This document shows, one piece after another, positions 8,396 to 17,143 of a stretch of 49,442 nt of DNA. A program made the position numbers and the translations under genes. The DNA is from Vicinamibacterales bacterium. Its GTDB lineage: Bacteria > Acidobacteriota > Vicinamibacteria > Vicinamibacterales > UBA8438. The stretch lies in assembly GCA_937766455.1 (NCBI GenBank), contig CALLXD010000022.1:1-49442 (forward strand). The letters are read 5' to 3'. The notes under the pieces are model-generated. The model searched no databases, was not told the origin of the DNA, and was given only the letters and a program-made list of their open reading frames with translations. Numbering within the stretch: position 1 is the first letter of the stretch; every line of letters begins with the position of its first letter.

Positions 8396-11008
8396 ATGAG
8401 AGAACAGATGCTTACCTGGGAGCAGGCCTATGTGGCCGGCGCGGCCGTGGTGGGCGGCAAAGGCTGGAATCTGAGTCGGCTCCATCGCTATGGATTCGCC
8501 GTACCCGCTGGCGGGGTCCTTGCGGCGGCCGTCTACCGGTCGTTCGTCGACACACCGGAGGTCGCGGTGTCGCTGGAGGAGGTACGCGAGGTCGGCGCCC
8601 ACGACGTTGCGTCGGCGCGGGTCGATCGGCTGCTGGTCGGGATACGAGAGCGACTGGTCGGCCTGGGTCTCCCGGTTGCCGTCCAGAGAGCCGTCGCGGC
8701 TTTTCTGCGCGAGCACGGGCTGCACGACCAGCCTGTCGCGGTCCGCTCGAGCGCGGTCGGGGAAGACAGCGCCGGCCTCGCGTTCGCGGGTATTCACGGC
8801 AGTGTCCTCAACGTCCGGGGGGCGGAGGCGGTGGCCACGGCGATTCTCCAGTGTTTCGCGTCGTTGTGGACCCCCCAGGCGGTCGCCTATCGCCGGCGTT
8901 TCAGGGTCGGCGACCTGGATACACCCTGCGCGGTAGTCATCTGTCGGATGGTGGGCGATGAGACAATCGGTCCGGCCGCGGCCGGGGTCGCGTTCTCGTG
9001 TGAGCCGGTGACCGGACAGCGGGAGGTGGTCACCATCAACCTGGCCCGAGGGCTCGGCGACGCGGTCGTGCAAGGGACGATACAACCGCAGCAGTTCCAG
9101 GTCCGCACCCACCCGGAGTCAGTCGTAGAGCGCAAAGACGACTCTGAAGAGGCCGCGATTCTTGACGACCACCAGCTGTCGTCACTGGCGCGCCTTGTCA
9201 TGCGCGTCCACTGGGCGCTCGGCGACGGGCAGGATCCGCAGGACGTCGAGTGGGCCTTTGACGGGAGCACGTTCTGGCTGGTCCAGGCCCGTCCGGTGAC
9301 CCGTCTGCCCCTGTGGTCGTTCCCCGGTGTGCCGTCAGGGCCCACGATCTGGTCCAATGCCAATATCGTCGACTCGCTTCCCAATCCGGTGACCACCATG
9401 ACCTGGTCGGTCCTGACGTCCGCAGTGCAGGCCATCGTGTATGCCTCGCTCGAGGCGGTGAATTATCCGATCCCCGACGGGATGGAAGTCCTACGGTGTT
9501 TCGGGGGGCGACCGTATTTCGACCTTGGCAGCCTACAGTGGGGCCTCTACGATGCGCTCGGGATACCGACGGCGGAGACCAACCGCGGAATGGGCGGTTT
9601 CCAGGCGGAGATTCAGGTGCCACCCGGTAACCCCATCCGAGGGCGAGTCGGCCTGTCGCGCCTGCGGCGTCGCATGCGCCTGCTGGGTCGGTTCCGGCGA
9701 CTCGCCAAAGAAGCGCCGGGCGACGTTGAGGCGATGATCGATGGTGCCCGAGTGCTGCGCGGCCGGGACCTGAGCGCCCTGAGCGACACGGCTCTACAGG
9801 CGGAACTGACGCAGATACAGGCCGACGTGCTCCGATATCAACCGACCCTTCAGATTGCAGCCGCCTACTACGGCGGTTGGATGACGGTGGCCCACGACCT
9901 GCTGGAGTTTTCGACCGGGAGCCGTGAAGAGTCGCTGGTGACCAGGATGCTTGCGGCGTCGGGCGACGTGGCTAGCGCCGAACAGGGCTACGGGCTGTAC
10001 GAGCTCGCGCGGCGCGCGGAGCGGGAGCCGGAGGCTGTTGAGGCGCTGGCGGGGGCAGACCCGTTCGCCTGGCGTACTTTGGCAGCGGCGTCACCGTTCC
10101 GGTCTGCGATGGGCCGATACCTGCACCGGTTTGGTCACCGAGCCGTGTTCGAGATGGAGTTTGCGAGTACTCGCTGGTACGAGGACCCGACGTACCTCAT
10201 CAGCCAGATCCGGTTTCATCTGGACCATCCAGACATGCCGGACCCCCGCGCCCGGGCCGAGGACGTGCGCCGGCGTGCGCGGACCGATCTGAAGCATGTG
10301 CCGTGGCACGTCCGTCCGCTGGTACGATGGCTGCTGGACCGCGCTCGCTACGGTGCTGGTCTACGCGAGAACGCCAAATCTGGGATGGCCGCCGGAGTGG
10401 CCATGGTGCGCCAGGTGTGCCTTGAGCTCGGCCGTCGGTTCGTCGACCGCGGACAACTCGCCTCTGCCGACGACATCTTTCACCTCGCGTTCCCAGAGGT
10501 CGAGGCATGTCTCGACGGGGGCTGGGCGACTGCCGGTGGCCTCAGGCTCGTCGCGGACCGGCAGGTACGACGTGTCCGCCAGGTCTCGCAGAAGCTCCCG
10601 GGTGTCATTGAGGGAGCGACTTGGACCGCGCCTGCGCCGCTTCCGGCCGTCCCCGACGGGGCGGTCCGAGCTGCGACGTCTGGCGATCTCGTCTGGGACG
10701 GGTTGGCGGCCGCGCCCGGCGCCGCCGTTGGGCCCGCATGTGTGCTGGTCTCCCCACACGATGCCGAACGGATGCAGCGCGGCGACGTGCTCGTCGCGCC
10801 GTCCACCGATCCGGGGTGGACGCCTCTGTTTCTCCGTGCGTCGGCGGTCGTGATGGAGACCGGGGGGTATCTCTCTCACGGGGCCGTCGTAGCGCGCGAG
10901 TTCGGCATTCCCGCCGTCGTCAATGTGCGCGACGCCATGCAGAAAATCCGTGACGGTGACCGTCTGCGGGTTGACGGCGACCACGGCGTCGTGACTCACC
11001 TGGACTAG
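8396..11008 (+). CDS. PEP/pyruvate-binding phosphotransferase (PEP synthase-like)
   Basis: This is an 870-residue protein. The N-terminal ATP-grasp domain (about 1-305) has KGWNL (22-26), AVRSSAVGEDS (115-125) and the closing QARPVT motif (298-303). The C-terminal swivelling domain carries METGGYLSHGAVVAREFGIPAVV, with His 828 as the phosphohistidine. The middle of about 450 residues is not the PEP-forming TIM barrel of classical PEP synthase. This layout is shared by rifampicin phosphotransferase and related enzymes, where ATP phosphorylates the His, which then phosphorylates a small molecule bound by the middle region. The acceptor is unknown. The frame is open far upstream, but the coding pattern and family N-terminus begin at the ATG at 8396; an ATG at 8408 is the alternative. 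Confidence 0.85.
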   Translation: MREQMLTWEQAYVAGAAVVGGKGWNLSRLHRYGFAVPAGGVLAAAVYRSFVDTPEVAVSLEEVREVGAHDVASARVDRLLVGIRERLVGLGLPVAVQRAVAAFLREHGLHDQPVAVRSSAVGEDSAGLAFAGIHGSVLNVRGAEAVATAILQCFASLWTPQAVAYRRRFRVGDLDTPCAVVICRMVGDETIGPAAAGVAFSCEPVTGQREVVTINLARGLGDAVVQGTIQPQQFQVRTHPESVVERKDDSEEAAILDDHQLSSLARLVMRVHWALGDGQDPQDVEWAFDGSTFWLVQARPVTRLPLWSFPGVPSGPTIWSNANIVDSLPNPVTTMTWSVLTSAVQAIVYASLEAVNYPIPDGMEVLRCFGGRPYFDLGSLQWGLYDALGIPTAETNRGMGGFQAEIQVPPGNPIRGRVGLSRLRRRMRLLGRFRRLAKEAPGDVEAMIDGARVLRGRDLSALSDTALQAELTQIQADVLRYQPTLQIAAAYYGGWMTVAHDLLEFSTGSREESLVTRMLAASGDVASAEQGYGLYELARRAEREPEAVEALAGADPFAWRTLAAASPFRSAMGRYLHRFGHRAVFEMEFASTRWYEDPTYLISQIRFHLDHPDMPDPRARAEDVRRRARTDLKHVPWHVRPLVRWLLDRARYGAGLRENAKSGMAAGVAMVRQVCLELGRRFVDRGQLASADDIFHLAFPEVEACLDGGWATAGGLRLVADRQVRRVRQVSQKLPGVIEGATWTAPAPLPAVPDGAVRAATSGDLVWDGLAAAPGAAVGPACVLVSPHDAERMQRGDVLVAPSTDPGWTPLFLRASAVVMETGGYLSHGAVVAREFGIPAVVNVRDAMQKIRDGDRLRVDGDHGVVTHLD

Positions 11009-11193
11009 CGCCTGTGTCGCAGTCGTGATGTGCCAGGCGGGGTGGTTGGTGCCCACGGGTCGTCTTTGGTCCCGCTTCTGGCCGCAATCTACCTCTTGCG
11101 ACAGGCATGATGTTCGGTGCACGAGTATGCGATCCTTGCAGGCATGTTCGGAACGGATCTATTGGCCGCCCCTGCTACTACCGCGGACACGCG

Positions 11194-11775
11194 ATGACAC
11201 GAATTTGCGTCTTTACCGGATCGAGCCCAGGGGCACTCGACGCGTACGCCGCGTCTGCACGCGAGCTGGCCCGTGTCCTCGTGTCGGGTCGGCACACGCT
11301 GGTGTACGGTGGCGCCAAGGTTGGCCTGATGGGGGTGCTCGCCGACGCGGTCATTGCAGGGGGGGGCGAGGTGATCGGCGTCATTCCCGCTCACCTGGAA
11401 GCGAAAGAGGTGGCGCATCGCGGACTGAGCGAGCTGCGGGTGGTCGGCTCGATGCACGAGCGGAAGGCCGTCATGTCGGAGCTGTCGGATGGCGTTGTTG
11501 CCCTGCCTGGCGGGCTCGGCACACTGGAAGAGCTGTTTGAGATGTTGACCTGGGCCCAGCTCGGGCTCCACGGCAAGCCGTGCGGCGTCTTGAATGTCGC
11601 GGGCTACTTCGACCGCCTGTTGCAGTTTCTGGACCACGCGGTCGATCAGCGGTTCATCTCGGAGCTTCATCGGGGTCTGCTGCTGTCCGATGACGACCCG
11701 ACGGTGTTGGTCGACCGGATGATGGCCTACCAGGTGCCGAACACGGGGAAGTGGCTCGACCGAGACACCAGTTGA
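11194..11775 (+). CDS. LOG-family (TIGR00730) nucleotide phosphoribohydrolase-like protein
   Basis: This 193-residue Rossmann-fold protein has the two signature motifs of the LOG/YvdD family, MHERK (87-91) and PGGLGTLEE (105-113), and the expected length (about 190). Characterised members remove ribose 5-phosphate from cytokinin nucleotides or other purine monophosphates; older databases call them lysine decarboxylases in error. The ATG at 11194 matches the family N-terminus (MTRICVFTGSS), so the longer frame from 11107 is not used. It stands 185 bases after the phosphotransferase gene, and no link between the two can be shown. Confidence 0.9.
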   Translation: MTRICVFTGSSPGALDAYAASARELARVLVSGRHTLVYGGAKVGLMGVLADAVIAGGGEVIGVIPAHLEAKEVAHRGLSELRVVGSMHERKAVMSELSDGVVALPGGLGTLEELFEMLTWAQLGLHGKPCGVLNVAGYFDRLLQFLDHAVDQRFISELHRGLLLSDDDPTVLVDRMMAYQVPNTGKWLDRDTS

Positions 11776-11838
11776 GGTCGGTCGGTTGGTTCGGCAACTC
11801 CGATCGCGTATTCTGCCGCCTCGACGACCAGACGGGGG

Positions 11839-12918
11839 ATGCAGAGGGTGACCAAGATTACGGGCAGAGCCATGGGGGTGGCGGCGGGGTGTGTTGGCGT
11901 GCTCCTCGGCGGCGCGGTGCAGTCGGTGGCCCAGGCGGTACGGGTCGAGCGTCTGTCGGATCGCCCCATCATTCGACCTGATCTCCACCCCAGCATCGGC
12001 GCCAACATCCAGGGCCCGTCGCTCATCAAGGTCCCCGACTGGGTCCAGGAACCGCTGGGCGCGTATTACCTGTATTTTGCGGACCACAAGGGTCGGTATA
12101 TTCGGATGGCCTATGCGGACGATGTCCTGGGGCCTTGGCACATTCATCCGCCGGGCAGTCTCCAGATCGAGGACTCAGCGTTCCTCACGGAACCACCCGA
12201 GATCTCTGATGAGGAGGTCGACCGGCTGACAGCGGCTAGGCGGCGCAACGGCGCGGCCGCCTTGTCTCACGACGTGCGGACCGAAGCGACGACCCCGCAC
12301 ATCGCATCGCCGGACGTGCACGTCGATGATGAGAACCGGCGGATCGTCATGTACTTTCACGGCCTCGACGGTGTGAGCCGCCAGGCGTCCCGTGTGGCCA
12401 CGTCTAGCGATGGGATCCAATTTGTGGCGCGGCCCGAACGGTTGGGGCGGACCTACATGCGGGTGTTTCGTCACGACGGTTACACCTACGCGATGTCGAT
12501 GCCGGGGCAGTTCTACCGGTCGCGAGATCCGCTGGGCGGCTTCGAGGAGGGCCCTCGGTTGTTCAACTCCTCCATGCGCCATAGCGCCCTGCTGAAGCGC
12601 GGGAACACCCTCACGGTCTTCTGGACCCAGGTCGGTGACGTGCCGGAACACATCAAGACGAGCACGATTGACCTGTCCGGCGATTGGATGGGGTGGTCGG
12701 AGACCCCGGGCGTCGAGGTGTTGCGGCCCGCGTTCGACTGGGAGGGCGCGGACGCGCCACTCGAGCCGTCCGTGCGAAGCACCGCCTATGGTCACGTGAA
12801 TCAGCTCCGTGATCCCGCCATCTACGAGGACGCCGAGACCGGGCGGGTGTTTCTGGCCTACGCCGTCGCTGGCGAAAGCGGCATCGCGATCGCCGAGGTG
12901 CACCTTGACGTCAATTGA
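11839..12918 (+). CDS. Secreted protein resembling five-bladed glycoside hydrolase propellers
   Basis: This 359-residue protein has a signal peptide (about 1-32, ending SVAQA). The body has phrases typical of five-bladed beta-propeller glycoside hydrolases of the GH43/GH117-like type: DRPIIRPDL near the start, YYLYFADHKGRYIRMAYADD, SPDVHVDDENRRIVMYFHG, SRDPLGGF and RDPAIYEDAETGRVFLAYAV. The repeated display-of-goods phrasing suggests a secreted carbohydrate-binding or hydrolysing enzyme, but I cannot identify a full catalytic triad. Only 25 bases separate it from the next gene, so co-transcription is likely. Confidence 0.7.
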   Translation: MQRVTKITGRAMGVAAGCVGVLLGGAVQSVAQAVRVERLSDRPIIRPDLHPSIGANIQGPSLIKVPDWVQEPLGAYYLYFADHKGRYIRMAYADDVLGPWHIHPPGSLQIEDSAFLTEPPEISDEEVDRLTAARRRNGAAALSHDVRTEATTPHIASPDVHVDDENRRIVMYFHGLDGVSRQASRVATSSDGIQFVARPERLGRTYMRVFRHDGYTYAMSMPGQFYRSRDPLGGFEEGPRLFNSSMRHSALLKRGNTLTVFWTQVGDVPEHIKTSTIDLSGDWMGWSETPGVEVLRPAFDWEGADAPLEPSVRSTAYGHVNQLRDPAIYEDAETGRVFLAYAVAGESGIAIAEVHLDVN

Positions 12919-12943
12919 TCCGTTACGAGAGTGGAGGACTGCA

Positions 12944-14098
12944 ATGACTGACGACCGATGGTTGAGCAGGAGACGCGTGGCGGTCGCGCTCGGGGCGGCG
13001 GCGCTGACGACGCTCGGGGCGTGCGGTGGCGGCGAGCCGATGGAGCCGGCGCCCGAGACGCCGATGCCCATGGCTGAGACCGGGACGACGAGCGACTGGG
13101 TTGACCGGCATTTACCAAACCCAACCGGAGAGGTGTTGCTCAATTGGGCGAAGCTGCCGGACGACCGGGAGTGGGGGTCCACGGCCGGGATCGACATCGG
13201 CCCGGACGGTCACGTATGGGTATATGACCGGTGCGGCGGGTTGGCGCTGGCCGGCGGGTGCGAAGAGAACCCGGATCGTGATCCGATCTTCAAGTTCGAC
13301 AAAGATACCGGCGCCATCCTGGCGCAGTTCGGCAAAGGCCTCTTCGTGCTCCCACACGGGATTCACGCGGACGACGATGGCAATGTCTGGGTGACCGATT
13401 CCCAGGGGAACGAGGCCGGAACGAAGGGGCACCAGGTCATCAAGTTCAATCCGGAGGGCGAAGTCCTGCTCAGACTTGGAACCGCCGGACAGCCGGGGAG
13501 TGGCCCCGGGCAGCTCAACGAGCCGTGTGACGTCATTACCGCGCCCAATGGCGACATCTTCGTGTCTGATGGGCACAGTGGTCAGAACCCCGACCCGCCG
13601 GAGGGGGCGACCGGTCGAATTGTGAAATTTTCGGCCGATGGGACCTTCATCAAAGAGTGGGGCGAGGTCGGATTTCGACCAGGGCAGTTCCGGACGCCCC
13701 ACGCGATGGAGTTCGACTCTCAAGGGCGTCTCTACGTGGCTGACCGCGGCAATCACCGGATCCAGATCTTTGATCAGGACGGCGAGTTGCTCGACATCTA
13801 CGAGCAATACAGTCGGATCAGCGGGTTATTCATCACCGCCGACGACACGCTGTACGCGATCGACTCTGAATCAGGGGTCGAGAACCACCCGGGTTGGAAG
13901 ACAGGTGTGCGAATTGGGCCCTCCGGTGAGGACCGGCTGACCGGGTTTGTACCGCCGCACCCGCATGACGTTCGGGTCCTGCAGGGTGTCGCTGGAGAAG
14001 GCGTGGCCGTGGACGCTGACGGCAACATCTACGCGGCGGAGGGGCCGGGGTCGCGTCCGACAGCCGGTGGCGGCGTCACCAAGTACGTCGCGAACTAG
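12944..14098 (+). CDS. Tat-exported NHL-repeat beta-propeller lipoprotein
   Basis: The start is fixed by a GGAGG site at 12933-12937 and the ATG at 12944, giving 384 residues. The leader combines a twin-arginine motif (SRRRVAVAL) with a lipobox (TLGAC), so it should be a Tat-exported lipoprotein. The mature part holds NHL-type repeats (GQFRTPHAMEFDSQGRLYVADRGNHRIQIF and several looser copies), forming a six-bladed propeller like that of the peptidyl-alpha-hydroxyglycine amidating lyase. No function can be assigned. The stop codon is embedded in a strong hairpin (14089-14120). Confidence 0.85.
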   Translation: MTDDRWLSRRRVAVALGAAALTTLGACGGGEPMEPAPETPMPMAETGTTSDWVDRHLPNPTGEVLLNWAKLPDDREWGSTAGIDIGPDGHVWVYDRCGGLALAGGCEENPDRDPIFKFDKDTGAILAQFGKGLFVLPHGIHADDDGNVWVTDSQGNEAGTKGHQVIKFNPEGEVLLRLGTAGQPGSGPGQLNEPCDVITAPNGDIFVSDGHSGQNPDPPEGATGRIVKFSADGTFIKEWGEVGFRPGQFRTPHAMEFDSQGRLYVADRGNHRIQIFDQDGELLDIYEQYSRISGLFITADDTLYAIDSESGVENHPGWKTGVRIGPSGEDRLTGFVPPHPHDVRVLQGVAGEGVAVDADGNIYAAEGPGSRPTAGGGVTKYVAN

Positions 14099-14120
14099 CC
14101 CGGCGCGGGGCTAGTTCGCG
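14089..14120 (+). terminator. Hairpin including the stop codon of the NHL lipoprotein gene
   Basis: There is a perfect 13-bp inverted repeat, CGCGAACTAGCCC (14089-14101) and GGGCTAGTTCGCG (14108-14120), with a 6-base loop. The TAG stop codon (14096-14098) lies in the first arm. No T tract follows, so simple intrinsic termination is uncertain. Confidence 0.6.
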
Positions 14121-14134
14121 CGCCGGAGACGATG

Positions 14135-14163
14135 GACGGCCGGACCCACCGGGTCCGGCCGTC
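14135..14163. terminator. Bidirectional terminator-like hairpin
   Basis: A perfect 13-bp stem, GACGGCCGGACCC (14135-14147) and GGGTCCGGCCGTC (14151-14163), encloses a 3-base loop. It lies between convergent genes and follows another hairpin by 14 bases. Confidence 0.7.
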
Positions 14164-14166
14164 TGC

Positions 14167-15132
14167 TTAGTGGAACGTCACGCGCGCGACACTCGGCGGA
14201 TCGTCACCCTCGAAGACGGGATGGACGACATACACCTCGTCATCAACGACCGCCGCCGTCGTGGCTGCCGTCTCGAACGTCGCCACTCCCGCCACCTCGG
14301 CCGTCGTCCAATCATCCACGCTGGTCAGGGCCACCACTCGGGAGTCCGAGTTGCTGACGATCGCCAGCCGGCCCGCCGACCACACAATGCCGTCCCCGCC
14401 GGGGACGGGTTCTGCGAGGCCGACCGCCGCGGAGGACCCAGGATCACTCACGGGGACCTTCCACAGCTCTGCGCCGCGGGCCACGAGCAGATAGCCATCC
14501 GGATGCACCTCGATGCCGTTGGGACCGCCGGCCGCATCGTCGAATCGGTGGAGAAGCGATGCCTCGTACTCGGGAGTCACCCGATAGATGGCATTGAGCA
14601 TGGTGTCCGTCACATACACCGTGCCGTCGTCGGAGACCGCGGCATCGTTGGCGAAATGGGTGGCGTCCGGGTCCGAGACCGTGGCGGCCAGATCTACCAG
14701 CGCGATCCGGTCGCCGGATGTGAGGTCATAGACGGCAAGCTCGGCTTGTCCCGCGCTGGTGCCTTCAAAGACGGTGCGGTCGGAGTTGGCCACGAGCAGC
14801 CGATTCCGCACTTCATCGACCTCGATTCCGACGGACGACACTAGATCCGGGTCGGCAACGACTGTGCTGACGCGTCCGTCTGGGTGGAGTTGGAGAATAG
14901 AGCCCTCCGACAACGAGCCGGTCAAAATCCGGCGATTGGTCCGGTCGTATTCCACGCCTTCTGGGATGAAGCCGCCCCGCTCAGCCACGATCACATCGGG
15001 GAGTCTCGTGTCTGTGGCCTCCGTTGGGGGCGCTGGCGCGGGCGCTGTGTCTGGCCCGGGGGCCTCCGGTTCTGTTCCACATCCGGTGACCAGAGCACCG
15101 GACAAAACGATTGCAAGTGTTGTGACGCGCAT
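14167..15132 (-). CDS. Lipoprotein with SMP-30/gluconolactonase-like propeller
   Basis: This 321-residue protein has a lipoprotein leader (lipobox LVTGC at 14-18). Repeats such as PEGVEYDRTNRRILTGS, GIEVDEVRNRLLVANSD, DAAVSDDGTVYVTDT and NGIEVHPDGYLLVA mark a six-bladed propeller of the SMP-30/strictosidine-synthase superfamily. Members include lactonases, but the metal-binding residues that would prove this could not be assigned. It is convergent with the NHL lipoprotein gene and divergent from typA. Confidence 0.78.
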   Translation of the reverse strand: MRVTTLAIVLSGALVTGCGTEPEAPGPDTAPAPAPPTEATDTRLPDVIVAERGGFIPEGVEYDRTNRRILTGSLSEGSILQLHPDGRVSTVVADPDLVSSVGIEVDEVRNRLLVANSDRTVFEGTSAGQAELAVYDLTSGDRIALVDLAATVSDPDATHFANDAAVSDDGTVYVTDTMLNAIYRVTPEYEASLLHRFDDAAGGPNGIEVHPDGYLLVARGAELWKVPVSDPGSSAAVGLAEPVPGGDGIVWSAGRLAIVSNSDSRVVALTSVDDWTTAEVAGVATFETAATTAAVVDDEVYVVHPVFEGDDPPSVARVTFH

Positions 15133-15261
15133 TGACTTCGAGCCTCCTCAAGACATTTTATGCGATCCGGTGCAGGTCCTTGGGAGCACGGTGGGCCGCG
15201 CGCGTGTCCGCTTCAGCTATGATCATGGGATGATCACTTCCTGTCCGGGCCCCGTCACTCC

Positions 15262-17097
15262 ATGATGGCCGCCTCCCACACCGGCGTCGCCAACCCCCTC
15301 CGTCGCAACATCGCCATCATCGCTCACGTTGACCACGGTAAGACCACACTGGTGGATGCGATGCTCCACCAGAGCGGTGTCTTCCGAGCCAACGAGCGGG
15401 TCCAGGAGCGGGCGATGGACAACACCGACCTTGAGCGAGAGCGCGGAATCACCATCATGGCCAAGAACACGGCCATCCACTACGGCGAGCTGCTCATCAA
15501 CATTGTCGACACGCCAGGCCACGCGGATTTTGGTGGCGAGGTCGAACGTACGTTGACGATGGTCGACGGTGTGCTGCTGCTGGTGGACGCGTCCGAGGGG
15601 CCGTTGCCCCAGACCCGATTCGTGCTGCGAAAAGCGCTTGAACAGCGGCTGACACCGATCGTGGTCATCAATAAGATCGACCGCCACGATGCGCGACCAG
15701 CGGAGGTGTTGGACGAAATCTACGACCTCTTTATTGACCTCGACGCCACGGAGGATCAGATCGACTTTCCCGTGCTCTATGCGAACGGGAAGGCCGGGAC
15801 GGCCAGCCTCAGTGCCTCTGAGCCGGGTGAAGATCTACGGCCGCTGCTGGACAAGATTGTCGAGCGCATGCCTCCCCCGGCAGGTGATCCGGAGGCCCCG
15901 CTCCAGGTGCTCGTCTCGAACCTCGATTCCAACGAGTATCTTGGGCGGATCGCGATCGGGCGTATCTTCAACGGCCGCGTCGCGCTAGGTGACGCGGTGG
16001 CAGTCTCGAAGCTCGATGGCAGCATCGAGGCAACGAAGGTCACCAAGCTCTATACCTTCGATGGGCTCCACCGCGTCGAAGTACAGGCCGCCGCCGCCGG
16101 CGATGTGATCTGTCTCGCTGGCATCGACAACATCACGATCGGGGAGACGATCACCGATCTGGAGGACCCCAAGCCCATTCCGCCCCTGCACGTCGACGAG
16201 CCGACGGTCTCGATGATCTTCGGGATCAATACGTCGCCTATGGGGGGGCGTGACGGGAAATATGTCACCTCGCGCAATCTGCGTGACCGGCTTGCGCGCG
16301 AGTTGGTCGGGAACGTCTCGATTCGCGTCCAGGACACCGAGTTTGCGGAACAGATGCGGGTTGTCGGGCGGGGAGAACTGCAGCTGTCGATCCTCATCGA
16401 GATGATGCGCCGGGAGGGCTACGAGATTCAGGTCTCGCGGCCGCAGATCGTGACGCGTGAGATCGACGGTCGTACCGAAGAACCTGTCGAACATCTGGTG
16501 ATCGATGTGGCGGAGGATTACCAGGGGGTCGTCATTGCCCAACTGGGGACTCGGCGGGCCACGATGATGAAGTTGATCAATCATGGCAGCGGTCGTATTC
16601 GGCTTGAGTTCCGTATTCCCACCCGCGGTCTGATCGGATTTCGCTCGCAGTTCCTGACCGATACCCGTGGCACCGGCATCATGAACCACCTGTTCGATGG
16701 CTGGGAACCGTGGCATGGACCGATCGCCGGGCGACCCACCGGCGCTCTCGTGGCGGACCGGACGGGCAAGGCGACCGCGTTCGCGATCTACAACCTCCAG
16801 GAGCGGGGCGAGATATTTATCGAACCAGGGACCGCTGTGTACGAGGGGATGGTCATCGGCGAGAACGCCCGGCCGTCGGACATGGACGTCAACGTCACCA
16901 AGGAAAAGAAGCTGACGAACATGCGTCAGTCCACCGCCGATGATGCGTTGCGTCTGGTGCCGCCCCGGCTGCTCAATCTCGAGCAATCGATCGAGTTCAT
17001 TAATGATGACGAACTGGTCGAGGTGACGCCGCATAGCATCCGCCTACGCAAGCGGGTGCTCCCTTTTAACCAGCGACCGAAAAAAGAGGGCGCGTAG
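15262..17097 (+). CDS. typA: Ribosome-associated translational GTPase TypA/BipA
   Basis: This 611-residue protein has the usual length of BipA. The G motifs are AHVDHGKT (21-28), RGIT (61-64), DTPGH (83-87) and NKID (137-140). The C-terminus includes the typical [18 protein letters not shown] and the closing [13 protein letters not shown]. It is an EF-G-like GTPase that binds the 70S ribosome and helps ribosome assembly and stress responses. It is a housekeeping gene and the most securely named one in the window. A second ATG directly follows the first. It ends in a strong hairpin shared with the MATE gene. Confidence 0.98.
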   Translation: MMAASHTGVANPLRRNIAIIAHVDHGKTTLVDAMLHQSGVFRANERVQERAMDNTDLERERGITIMAKNTAIHYGELLINIVDTPGHADFGGEVERTLTMVDGVLLLVDASEGPLPQTRFVLRKALEQRLTPIVVINKIDRHDARPAEVLDEIYDLFIDLDATEDQIDFPVLYANGKAGTASLSASEPGEDLRPLLDKIVERMPPPAGDPEAPLQVLVSNLDSNEYLGRIAIGRIFNGRVALGDAVAVSKLDGSIEATKVTKLYTFDGLHRVEVQAAAAGDVICLAGIDNITIGETITDLEDPKPIPPLHVDEPTVSMIFGINTSPMGGRDGKYVTSRNLRDRLARELVGNVSIRVQDTEFAEQMRVVGRGELQLSILIEMMRREGYEIQVSRPQIVTREIDGRTEEPVEHLVIDVAEDYQGVVIAQLGTRRATMMKLINHGSGRIRLEFRIPTRGLIGFRSQFLTDTRGTGIMNHLFDGWEPWHGPIAGRPTGALVADRTGKATAFAIYNLQERGEIFIEPGTAVYEGMVIGENARPSDMDVNVTKEKKLTNMRQSTADDALRLVPPRLLNLEQSIEFINDDELVEVTPHSIRLRKRVLPFNQRPKKEGA

Positions 17098-17143
17098 TAG
17101 TGTCGTGTCCCAGAAGTCAGCGAACTTCTGGGGCACGACACTA
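17098..17143. terminator. Bidirectional terminator between typA and the MATE gene
   Basis: A 20-bp stem (17098-17117 with 17124-17143, one G-U type mismatch) closes on a 6-base loop (cagcga). It begins at the base after the typA stop and contains the MATE stop codon (17141-17143), so one structure can serve both convergent genes. Confidence 0.85.

Noticed and set aside
17098..17143. Long inverted repeat as an attachment site or miniature transposon
   Set aside because: It starts and ends exactly at the stop codons of two convergent genes, has no target duplication, and no second copy was noticed in the window; a terminator explains it.
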